From: a virus
Virus record (IMG/VR): IMGVR_UViG_3300009161_001752
Coordinates: 1-25,445 of that record
Reading direction: 5' to 3' (one strand)
Length of the DNA: 25,445 nt
The notes under the pieces were generated by a model. It ran no database searches. It was not told the origin of the DNA and saw only the letters and a program-made list of their open reading frames with translations. Of this stretch, positions 7,123-13,658 are shown piece after piece; position 1 is the stretch's first letter, and each line of letters starts with the position of its first letter. Both the position numbers and the translations under genes were made by a program.

Positions 7123-8114
7123 AGGTTTTAATTACTGGTGTTGCTGGTCTTTTAGGTTCTCGTCTTGCTGATTGGTTGATTGAGAATGACAAAGCAACGG
7201 TGTATGGTATTGATGATCTTTCTGGTGGATACATCCAGAATGTAAATTCTAAAGTTGTTTTTTACAACTACGACCTTACAAGCAATAGCAAAAAAATAGA
7301 ATATCTTTTCAAGGAACATAAGTTTGATTATGTCTTTCATTTTGCCGCATATGCTGCTGAAGGGTTAAGTCCTTTCATTCGTCAATATAATTATGAAAAT
7401 AATCTGATTGCAACTACAAAGTTGATCAATCTTAGCATCAAGCACAAGATCAAGAGATTTGTATTTACATCGACCATGGCAGTTTATGGCAATGGTGAAG
7501 TTCCCTTCAAGGAATCGCATCAGCAAGCACCAATAGATCCATATGGCATTGCAAAATATGCGTGTGAGATGGATCTCCATGTTGCAGGAGAACAGCATGG
7601 TCTTGATTGGTGTATCTTTAGACCTCACAATGTATATGGTGTCAATCAAAACATCTGGGACAAGTATAGAAATGTTTTAGGTATTTGGATGTATCAGCAT
7701 CTTAACGGTATGCCAATGACGATCTATGGTGATGGAGAGCAAACCAGAGCATTTAGTTATATTGATGACTGTGTTCCATACTTTTGGATGGGTGCTATTG
7801 AAGATAAGGCATCAAAGCAAATATTCAATATTGGTGGAGATGATCATATTTCTATAAATGATGCTTGCAATTTGTTAATTGATGTGATAGGATCTGGAAC
7901 CAAACAACATCTTGAACAACGACATGAAGTAAAACATGCATGGGTGACGCATGATAAGATCAAGGATGTTCTTGGATATAAGCAAGTAACAACTCTAAAA
8001 GACGGATTGAGTAAGATGTGGGAGTGGGCAAAAACTCAACCAATGCGTGAAAGAAAACTATGGTCGAAGTATGAATTAGATGTGGGCATTTACAACTATT
8101 GGAAAGTGAAATAA
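7119..8114 (+). CDS. NAD-dependent sugar-nucleotide epimerase/dehydratase (extended SDR)
   Basis: The 331-aa protein is a complete extended short-chain dehydrogenase/reductase of the UDP-glucose 4-epimerase type. It has the NAD-binding GVAGLLG (residues 7-13), an acidic ribose-binding D32, the HFAAYAAEG region (74-82), catalytic S/T in FTSTMAVYG (116-124) and Y142-x3-K146 (PYGIAKY). GEQTRAFSYIDD (206-217) follows. Exact substrate cannot be read from sequence. ATG 7119 overlaps the preceding stop and has GGAGA 4 nt before it. Its last 262 bp (residues about 246-331) are duplicated at 9544-9805, listed separately. The aminotransferase at 8116 starts 1 nt after its stop, suggesting a keto- to amino-sugar route. 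Confidence 0.9.
   Translation: MKVLITGVAGLLGSRLADWLIENDKATVYGIDDLSGGYIQNVNSKVVFYNYDLTSNSKKIEYLFKEHKFDYVFHFAAYAAEGLSPFIRQYNYENNLIATTKLINLSIKHKIKRFVFTSTMAVYGNGEVPFKESHQQAPIDPYGIAKYACEMDLHVAGEQHGLDWCIFRPHNVYGVNQNIWDKYRNVLGIWMYQHLNGMPMTIYGDGEQTRAFSYIDDCVPYFWMGAIEDKASKQIFNIGGDDHISINDACNLLIDVIGSGTKQHLEQRHEVKHAWVTHDKIKDVLGYKQVTTLKDGLSKMWEWAKTQPMRERKLWSKYELDVGIYNYWKVK
7853..8114 (+). repeat. Duplicated epimerase 3' segment, copy A
   Basis: This segment aligns without gaps to 9544-9805 (offset 1691), with about 30 mismatches by hand count and one block of 67 identical bases (7921-7987 versus 9612-9678). It encodes the last 86 residues plus stop of the epimerase. Similarity stops sharply upstream of TATAAATG. 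Confidence 0.9.
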
Positions 8115-8115
8115 T

Positions 8116-8751
8116 ATGGCACAAGGTGTACATAAAATTACAGAACAGTTCGAGGAAAAGGTAGCAGAATATACTGGTGCGCCTTATGCTGTTGCTCTTG
8201 ACAACATGAGTAACGCATTGTTTCTTGCTTTGTATTATGAGAAAGTTCAAGGACTTGAGATCACAATACCAGCAAGAACTTATATGTCAGTTCCCTGTGA
8301 AATTATTCATGCTGGTGCAAAAGTAAAATTTGAACCAGTCGAAGGAACCAAGATCAAAGGTGGGTATCAACTAAAACCAACAAAGGTTTGGGATTGCGCA
8401 TTGCAATTCACAACAAACATGTATGTGCCAAATACACATATGTGTTTATCTTTCACTGGACCATATAAGCATCTTAAATTGGGCAAGGGTGGCATGATAA
8501 TTACTGATGATGTGGATGCGTACAAGTGGTTCAAGAAAGCAAGATTTAGTGGAAGAAATGAGTGTTCTTATCACGAAGATACATTTGATATGTTGGGGTG
8601 GAACTTCTATATGATGCCAGAGATTGCTGCCCGTGGTCTTCTTCTGATGACACAGTTTTATAATCTTGATGGCACTCCAAAACACAATCCAGATCTTGAA
8701 TTACCATATCCAGATCTTTCAAAGCATCCAGTATATACAGATAGTAAATAA
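8116..8751 (+). CDS. DegT/DnrJ/EryC1-type sugar aminotransferase, lacking the C-terminal domain
   Basis: The 211-aa protein matches the PLP-binding large domain of DegT/DnrJ/EryC1/StrS aminotransferases. It has ALDNMSNALFLAL (about residues 27-39), the PLP-ring aspartate in VWDCALQF (D93), the Schiff-base lysine region SFTGPYKHLKLGKGG (K118 probable) and the GWN-x5-PEIAARGL segment that normally precedes the small domain. Full enzymes are about 360-400 residues, so the C-terminal small domain is absent. The next gene begins at the stop (TAATG overlap), so there is no room for a frameshifted remainder. It may work as a minimal enzyme, pair with another protein or be decayed. It follows the epimerase by 1 nt. 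Confidence 0.82.
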   Translation: MAQGVHKITEQFEEKVAEYTGAPYAVALDNMSNALFLALYYEKVQGLEITIPARTYMSVPCEIIHAGAKVKFEPVEGTKIKGGYQLKPTKVWDCALQFTTNMYVPNTHMCLSFTGPYKHLKLGKGGMIITDDVDAYKWFKKARFSGRNECSYHEDTFDMLGWNFYMMPEIAARGLLLMTQFYNLDGTPKHNPDLELPYPDLSKHPVYTDSK

Positions 8752-9497
8752 TGATTCATATATTTTTTAGACATTATAATGTTGGTGGAAGCAATAATGC
8801 TGCAAGACAAGACAATCGTTATCAAGCACGATCTGCTCGTCGTTGGGGAAATGTAGACAATTGGTTTAATTATGAAAAAGTATTTTTAAATCTTCTTCGT
8901 ACTACTGCTGGTGCTAATGTTAAGATTAATGTTGTTATGGATGGCATCATCGAAGAAAATTGGATTGCAAAATACAAAAATAAATTTACACCATATGAAA
9001 TTGTCGGTGGAACTGATTTTGCGTCATTTTTTCCAACAATGGATATTGTAAAAAATGATACATCTATTCGACAAAATGATATAGTTTATCTTTTAGAAAA
9101 TGATTATCTTCATGTTGATGGATGGGTTTCAAAGGTAGAAGAACTCTACACAATGTACAATGATAATGTAAGTTATGTTTCACTATACGATCATTTGGAT
9201 AAATACATTTATGATCATTATTCGCATTTGAGGGAAAAGATTATTATAACCAGAACCCATCACTGGAGAACTACCCCAAGCACAACGGGAACATTCATGT
9301 TAAGTAAGAAAATCTTCGATGAGGATTATGATGTTCATTCGACACGAAAAGAAGATCATGGTAAATTTGTATGGTTACAAGAAAATAGAAAAAGATTTCT
9401 GTTGACTCCTATCCCTGGATTATCAACTCATTGTGTTGGAGAATGTTCACCCACAATTGATTGGCAAGCAATTAGCGATAGAGAGGTAATACAGTGA
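8751..9497 (+). CDS. Putative glycosyltransferase, GT-A-like
   Basis: This 248-aa protein begins with a short strand (IHIFFRHYN) and has a GT-A-like layout: INVVMDG (residues about 59-65), NDIVYLLENDYLHVDGW (about 108-124) where END may replace a DxD, and TPSTTGTFMLSKKIF (about 175-189). A conserved-looking PGLSTHCVGE (222-231) lies near the end. I cannot place it in a named family. Its position among sugar-transfer genes supports a glycosyltransferase role, which remains inference. Start ATG 8751 overlaps the preceding TAA by one base; the stop overlaps the next start codon (GTGA). Confidence 0.6.
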   Translation: MIHIFFRHYNVGGSNNAARQDNRYQARSARRWGNVDNWFNYEKVFLNLLRTTAGANVKINVVMDGIIEENWIAKYKNKFTPYEIVGGTDFASFFPTMDIVKNDTSIRQNDIVYLLENDYLHVDGWVSKVEELYTMYNDNVSYVSLYDHLDKYIYDHYSHLREKIIITRTHHWRTTPSTTGTFMLSKKIFDEDYDVHSTRKEDHGKFVWLQENRKRFLLTPIPGLSTHCVGECSPTIDWQAISDREVIQ

Positions 9498-9805
9498 ATA
9501 CAGTTGAAGAATCGTATCGTGCATTGTCTTTGAGTGCATCGGATATAAATGATGCTTGCAATTTGTTAATTGATGTGGTAGGATCAGGTACTAAACAGCA
9601 TCTCGAACAGAGACATGAAGTAAAACATGCATGGGTGACGCATGATAAGATCAAGGATGTTCTTGGATATAAGCAAGTGACATCTTTAAAAGATGGATTG
9701 GGTAAAATGTGGGAATGGGCAAAGACCCAACCCATGCGGGAGAGAAAGTTATGGGATAAGTATGAATTGGATAAAGGAATTTACAACTATTGGAAAGTGA
9801 AATAA
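9494..9805 (+). CDS. Epimerase C-terminal fragment, translated or relict
   Basis: This 103-aa frame has 17 unrelated N-terminal residues followed by 86 residues that match the end of the epimerase at 7119, with only 5 differences. It lacks the NAD-binding and catalytic parts of an SDR, so it cannot be an enzyme by itself. It keeps a good start: GTG 9494 in a GTGA overlap with GAGAGGTAA ahead. Most of the roughly 30 base differences from the parent are silent, so the sequence diverged under protein-level selection either before or after truncation. Likely origin is a deletion or recombination between two related epimerase genes that fused another gene's first codons to this tail. It may be a relict or a small binding protein. 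Confidence 0.7.
   Translation: MNTVEESYRALSLSASDINDACNLLIDVVGSGTKQHLEQRHEVKHAWVTHDKIKDVLGYKQVTSLKDGLGKMWEWAKTQPMRERKLWDKYELDKGIYNYWKVK
9544..9805 (+). repeat. Duplicated epimerase 3' segment, copy B
   Basis: This is the partner of 7853-8114, collinear and ungapped to the stop codon. Bases after the stop differ (AATATGG in copy A, AAAATGA in copy B), so the duplicated unit ends almost exactly at the end of the coding sequence. Confidence 0.9.
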
Positions 9806-9807
9806 AA

Positions 9808-10332
9808 ATGAATAAACCAAATTTAAAACAAGAAAGAATGCATGGAATGGGAGATGCTGGTGGAGTTAATTATATAGAAGGATTAGATGAACTTTGTTTA
9901 TTTTTTAAAATGAACAAAAATCATAAAGTTCTAGAATTAGGTTGTAATGATGGAGTTAGCACATCTTTATTTGCATACTATGCTGATGTTGTTGATACTG
10001 TTGATATAGTTTTAACAGAAAAAATGAAAAATATTTTAAATTTTCATAAAAACATTAATTTTAAACAAGGAAGTATTTCTCAGATAGTTCCAAATTTAAT
10101 TGATGATTATTATGATTTTATTTATATTGACGCAGATCATTCTTTTCATTCTGTAGTACATGATATAAATGTTAGTCTTCCAAAATTAAAAAAAACTGGA
10201 ATAATGTCTGGACATGATTATATACCAGATAGTCCAACATTATTTGGAGTAAGTCAAGCAGTAAATAGTTTATTTAATATTGAAAAAATTAAAGTTTTTT
10301 CTGATTATAGTTGGGCAATTATTGGAGAATAA
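9808..10332 (+). CDS. Class I SAM-dependent methyltransferase (Methyltransf_24-like), copy 1
   Basis: The 174-aa protein has the SAM-binding motif VLELGCNDGVSTS (residues 41-53), an acidic strand end about 20 residues later (VDTVDIV), and YDFIYIDADHSFHSVVHDI, the motif-IV region typical of small Methyltransf_24-type sugar or glycan methyltransferases. Substrate is unknown; context suggests O-methylation of a sugar. The frame extends to 9790 inside the previous gene, but ATG 9808 (MNKPNLKQ) is the sensible start. The ribosome-binding site is poor (GGAAAG about 10 nt upstream). A paralogue lies at 11113, with a DUF5672 gene between the two. Confidence 0.82.
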   Translation: MNKPNLKQERMHGMGDAGGVNYIEGLDELCLFFKMNKNHKVLELGCNDGVSTSLFAYYADVVDTVDIVLTEKMKNILNFHKNINFKQGSISQIVPNLIDDYYDFIYIDADHSFHSVVHDINVSLPKLKKTGIMSGHDYIPDSPTLFGVSQAVNSLFNIEKIKVFSDYSWAIIGE

Positions 10333-10337
10333 AATTC

Positions 10338-10376
10338 ATGAAATGTTTAGTAATTGCAATGGTCTTACTATACTGA
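10338..10376 (+). other. Possible 12-codon micro-ORF or gene-start relict
   Basis: The gap between 10332 and 10390 contains ATG 10338 with GGAGAA 8 nt upstream. It encodes MKCLVIAMVLLY and then stops. The sequence looks like the first beta strand of a Rossmann-type or glycosyltransferase protein. It may be the leftover start of a deleted gene, or a short leader whose translation opens the next start region. Evidence is only the start, ribosome-binding site and hydrophobic strand. Confidence 0.25.
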
Positions 10377-10389
10377 AACGAGTTGGTTC

Positions 10390-11109
10390 ATGATAGATTT
10401 ATCAAAAGTAACTTTAGTCACTATAGATGGTACTGGCAAAGATACTTCCAAACTTATTGAAGTAATCGATATCTGCACTCGTAAAATAAACTTTGGGTCT
10501 GTTATTTTGATTACAGCAGATCCAGACATTCAGACTACTGCTAAAGTGACAATTCATACAATTGACAAGATGTCATATCCAGAGTATAATACATTTTGTA
10601 TAACGGATTTGAATAAATATGTCAATACAGAATTTTGTTTGATTGTTCAGACTGATGGATTTATCTGCAAACCAACAAACTGGACAGATGAATTTTATAA
10701 CTATGATTACATCGGTTGTCCGTGGATGGATGCCGAACCTGGATATTTTCCTTGGGTTACTGAACCAAAGTATCAAGTTGGTTGTGGTGGATTTTGTTTC
10801 CGTAGTAAGAAATTACTACAAACAGGAGCAAATATAAGCAGGGAATTTATCTCAAGAATGACACACGCAGGAATGGGTGAGGATGTAATCATATGTGTAT
10901 CACTGAGGGATTATTTTGAAAAAATGGATTGTAAGTTTCCAACAGGAGAATTTGCAAAGAAGTTTGCACTAGGGAGTGCTCCGCTAAAGGAAAATCAATT
11001 GGAAACTACATTTGGATTCCACAGCAATGAATATATGTCGGAAGTTAAAAAAATGATTGAAAGATGGGATGAATATGAAATTACAAGAAATACTAACAGA
11101 GGAAATTAA
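10390..11109 (+). CDS. DUF5672-family putative glycosyltransferase (copy 2)
   Basis: This 239-aa paralogue of the 6412 gene product shares the same blocks in order: VTLVTIDGTG (residues 6-15), LIVQTDGF, TNWTDEFYNYDYIGCPW, VGCGGFCFRSKKLL, a GED near residue 165 and TTFGFHSNE towards the end. HGDGF of copy 1 is QTDGF here, and the insert after the CPW/APW motif differs, so the two copies probably use different substrates. The frame extends to TTG 10354, but ATG 10390 fits the paralogue start. Upstream Shine-Dalgarno is weak. A perfect consensus sigma70 promoter sequence lies inside the gene at 10562-10590. Confidence 0.85.
   Translation: MIDLSKVTLVTIDGTGKDTSKLIEVIDICTRKINFGSVILITADPDIQTTAKVTIHTIDKMSYPEYNTFCITDLNKYVNTEFCLIVQTDGFICKPTNWTDEFYNYDYIGCPWMDAEPGYFPWVTEPKYQVGCGGFCFRSKKLLQTGANISREFISRMTHAGMGEDVIICVSLRDYFEKMDCKFPTGEFAKKFALGSAPLKENQLETTFGFHSNEYMSEVKKMIERWDEYEITRNTNRGN
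10562..10590 (+). promoter_or_regulatory. Perfect-consensus sigma70 promoter motif inside a coding sequence
   Basis: TTGACA (10562-10567), a 17-nt spacer and TATAAT (10585-10590) match the bacterial housekeeping consensus at all 12 positions with the ideal spacer. It would start transcription near 10597, within the second DUF5672 gene, and could supply the methyltransferase, GT17 and epimerase genes downstream. Such a match could also arise by chance in AT-rich DNA. Confidence 0.4.
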
Positions 11110-11112
11110 TTT

Positions 11113-11652
11113 ATGAAAGTTAGACCAATGCGACCACTTGAAGGTGTACAAGGATTGATTGATATTTGCGATTTTGTTTCTAGTAACATTAAAGTAGAAA
11201 CTGCTTTAGAGTTGGGATCATATATTGGAGAATCAACTGTTACATTTGCTAAAAATTTTAAAGATTTAAAAATTTTGTATGCAGTCGATCCGTTTAGTTT
11301 AAATTTTAATTCTGATAATTTATTTGATGAAGAAAATATAGAAGGAATAATGAACATTTTCTATAAAAATATTGAACAATATCCATCAATCAAGCATATT
11401 AGAAAAGATTCAGAAAACGCATCAAAAGATTTTGAAAATAAAATTTTTGATTTCATTTATATTGATGGTTGTCACTCATTTGATTGTGTGATGAAGGATG
11501 TTAAATATTGGAAACCAAAAGTAAAAGAAAATTGTTATATGTCATTCCATGACATTGATTGGTATGAAGTTGTATCTGCATTATCTTTACATTTTGATAT
11601 CGATAACGGGTATATGACCAAAGACAACAGCATTACTTTTAGAGTTCAATAA
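11113..11652 (+). CDS. Class I SAM-dependent methyltransferase (Methyltransf_24-like), copy 2
   Basis: The 179-aa protein has SAM motif I as ALELGSYIGEST (residues 31-42), an acidic strand YAVDPFS after it and FDFIYIDGCHSFDCVMKDV, parallel to IDADHSF in copy 1. A MSFHDIDW segment follows, like the GHDY region of copy 1. It is therefore the same methyltransferase type but clearly diverged. Sugar or glycan O-methylation is the likely role given the neighbours. AGAGGAAA about 8 nt before ATG 11113 is a strong ribosome-binding site. It lies 3 nt after the DUF5672 gene. Confidence 0.82.
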   Translation: MKVRPMRPLEGVQGLIDICDFVSSNIKVETALELGSYIGESTVTFAKNFKDLKILYAVDPFSLNFNSDNLFDEENIEGIMNIFYKNIEQYPSIKHIRKDSENASKDFENKIFDFIYIDGCHSFDCVMKDVKYWKPKVKENCYMSFHDIDWYEVVSALSLHFDIDNGYMTKDNSITFRVQ

Positions 11653-11669
11653 AATTAAGAGGAATAAAA

Positions 11670-12473
11670 ATGCAAAGAAAAATATATGATTGTTTTCAAT
11701 TTTTTAACGAATTGGATATTCTTGATATTAGATTAAATGAATTGGATTCTCAAGTTGACTATTTTGTTATTGTTGAAGCAGAATTGAGTCATCAGTTAAA
11801 ACCAAAACCATTATATTTTAAAGAAAATAAAGAAAGATATTCTAAATTCTTGCATAAGATCATTCATGTTGTTGTGCCAGCAGATAAATTTGTATCGAAT
11901 ACGGTTCAGCATTTTGCTCATCATAATGATCAAATTCAAAGAAATTCTTTGAGAAATGGAATAGAAAATGCCAATGATGAAGATTTTATTATTATATCTG
12001 ATTTAGATGAAATTGTTTCTAGTAAAAAAATACAAGATTATAAAAATTCACAGTATTGGGAATCTCCAATACCTGTTATATTTGAACAAAATTTTTATTT
12101 ATGGTATTTGAATGCAAGAGCAGACGGATTCCCTTGGATTAATTCTGGAATGTGTTTAAAGAAAGATTTAGAGGAAATTGGAACAAGAGGATTCAAGGAT
12201 AACAAAACTTGTTTTACATTTCCTAGAATTAAAGATGGTGGTTGGCATTTTTCTTATATTGGAAATCCTAATACTGTAAAAACAAAACTTGATAATTTTG
12301 CACATACAGAATTCTCTCATCTAACTATTGATGACTTAAAAAAGAATAGAGAAAATTTAATCGACCCATTAGGGAGAAAAGACGAAGGTATAAATATAGT
12401 TGTAGACTCAATACAGACTATGCCACAGTATGTGCAGGATAATATAGAAAAATTCAAGGACTTTTTAATATGA
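11670..12473 (+). CDS. GT17-family glycosyltransferase
   Basis: The 267-aa protein begins RKIYDCFQFFNELDILDIRL, the hallmark start of Glyco_transf_17 proteins. It continues with VDYFVIVEAELSHQ (29-42), KPLYF, an FLHKIIHVVV strand (60-69), QRNSLRNGI (90-98) and the catalytic-type DLDE (111-114, IIISDLDEI). GT17 contains the eukaryotic bisecting beta-1,4 N-acetylglucosaminyltransferase and many bacterial and viral relatives; the donor here is unknown. Start ATG 11670 is preceded by AAGAGGAAT. The stop overlaps the next start (ATGA). A TATAAATA sequence at 12389-12396, within its last 85 bases, resembles a T4 late promoter and could serve the next gene. Confidence 0.9.
   Translation: MQRKIYDCFQFFNELDILDIRLNELDSQVDYFVIVEAELSHQLKPKPLYFKENKERYSKFLHKIIHVVVPADKFVSNTVQHFAHHNDQIQRNSLRNGIENANDEDFIIISDLDEIVSSKKIQDYKNSQYWESPIPVIFEQNFYLWYLNARADGFPWINSGMCLKKDLEEIGTRGFKDNKTCFTFPRIKDGGWHFSYIGNPNTVKTKLDNFAHTEFSHLTIDDLKKNRENLIDPLGRKDEGINIVVDSIQTMPQYVQDNIEKFKDFLI
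12389..12396 (+). promoter_or_regulatory. Possible late promoter box inside GT17 gene
   Basis: TATAAATA matches the T4 late -10 box exactly and lies 73 nt upstream of the GDP-mannose 3,5-epimerase start. Unlike the fibre-gene boxes it is inside a coding sequence and farther from the start codon, so it may be coincidental. Confidence 0.25.
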
Positions 12474-13498
12474 AAAATATATTGGTTTTGGGTGGTGGGG
12501 GATTTATTGGTTCTCATCTCGTTAAACGACTTAAAAATGAAGGAAATTATGTAAAGGTATGTGATCTTAAATATCCAGAATATTCTGCAAGCACAGCAGA
12601 TGATTTTATGATTGGAGATTTGCGCGATCAAGTGGTGTGCGACAAACTCTTTAATATGCATTATGACGAGGTTTATCAACTCGCTGCTGATATGGGTGGT
12701 GCAGGATATATCTTCACTGGAGAGAATGATGCAAATGTAATGCATAATTCCGCTCTTATCAATTTAAATATTGTTGAGCGTTGTATGCGTACTGGAGTAG
12801 GAAGAGTGTTTTATTCTTCATCTGCTTGCATGTACCCTGCATACAACCAGGAAGATCCAAATAATCCAAAGTGTTCAGAATCTTCCGCATACCCTGCTGC
12901 ACCAGATAGTGAGTATGGATGGGAGAAACTTTTCAGCGAAAGACTTTATCTATCTTATGCTCGCAATCATAAGTTGAATGTAAGGATTGCAAGATATCAT
13001 AATATCTTTGGACCAGAAGGCACATGGAAGGGTGGCAAGGAGAAAGCACCAGCGGCACTTTGCCGTAAGGTTATAGAAGCAAAAAATGGCACGATTGATG
13101 TGTGGGGTACTGGAGAACAAACTCGGTCATTCCTATATATCGATGAGTGTGTTGAAGCAACTCTAAGATTGATGCGATCAGATTTTTCTGGTCCAGTGAA
13201 TATTGGTTCAGAGGAAATGATAACAATTAATAATCTAGCAAAGATGGTTATTGATATCTCTGGAAAAGATGTTAAGATACACAATGTGAAAGGACCAGTT
13301 GGAGTTATGGGTAGAAATTCTGATAATAAACTCTATAAGGAAAAGATTGGTTGGGAACCATCGCAACCACTTTCTGTTGGTATTGAGAAAACTTACAAAT
13401 GGATTGAAACTCAGCATGAGGATTGTTCGTCATTTACTAGCGTTCCAGTTCATGCAAATTCCGCACAACTGGACATGGAAGATAAACATAGAAAGTAA
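12470..13498 (+). CDS. GDP-mannose 3,5-epimerase-like enzyme
   Basis: The 342-aa protein follows plant GDP-mannose 3,5-epimerase closely. It has NAD-binding GGGGFIG (8-14), VYQLAADMGG (68-77), SSSACMYP (116-123) with C120, Y149-x3-K153 (EYGWEK), the long HNIFGPEGTWKGGKEKAPAA (177-196) with K192, and then TRSFLYIDECVEA. With a constant offset of 25, these match the catalytic C145, Y174, K178 and K217 reported for the Arabidopsis enzyme. The reaction gives GDP-L-galactose, and GDP-L-gulose as a side product, from GDP-D-mannose. The start shows ATGA coupling with AAGGA 9 nt upstream. The last about 25 residues look unstructured. All catalytic residues are present. Confidence 0.92.
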   Translation: MKNILVLGGGGFIGSHLVKRLKNEGNYVKVCDLKYPEYSASTADDFMIGDLRDQVVCDKLFNMHYDEVYQLAADMGGAGYIFTGENDANVMHNSALINLNIVERCMRTGVGRVFYSSSACMYPAYNQEDPNNPKCSESSAYPAAPDSEYGWEKLFSERLYLSYARNHKLNVRIARYHNIFGPEGTWKGGKEKAPAALCRKVIEAKNGTIDVWGTGEQTRSFLYIDECVEATLRLMRSDFSGPVNIGSEEMITINNLAKMVIDISGKDVKIHNVKGPVGVMGRNSDNKLYKEKIGWEPSQPLSVGIEKTYKWIETQHEDCSSFTSVPVHANSAQLDMEDKHRK

Positions 13499-13499
13499 A

Positions 13500-13655
13500 A
13501 TGCATTACATCATCGTATATGAAGATGGTAAACCATTCTTGTCAATACCGACATATGAAAAGAATGTTGATGTGGACAAGATAGTCAAAGACTACAGATT
13601 GAATAAAACTGTAGTAATCAAAGTAGAAGAACAAGATAAATTTATAGGATGGTAA
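13500..13655 (+). CDS. Hypothetical 51-aa protein
   Basis: A short frame from ATG 13500 to TAA 13655 fits exactly between the epimerase stop (1 nt earlier) and the next gene (3 nt later). The product starts with a strand pattern (MHYIIVYEDGKPFLSI), then a helix-like KNVDVDKIVKDYRL and a final strand with VVIKVEEQDKFIGW. It looks like a compact folded alpha/beta domain. No family is recognised. The ribosome-binding site is weak, so it may be coupled to the epimerase. Confidence 0.6.
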   Translation: MHYIIVYEDGKPFLSIPTYEKNVDVDKIVKDYRLNKTVVIKVEEQDKFIGW

Positions 13656-13658
13656 ACA

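Noticed and set aside
8116-8751. Frameshift as an explanation for the short aminotransferase
   Set aside because: Downstream frames in 8751-9497 do not contain the missing small domain; that region encodes a different intact protein in a coupled frame.
9187-9210. GATAAATA resembling a late promoter box
   Set aside because: It is inside the coding sequence at 8751-9497, mismatched at the first base, and not near a downstream start codon.
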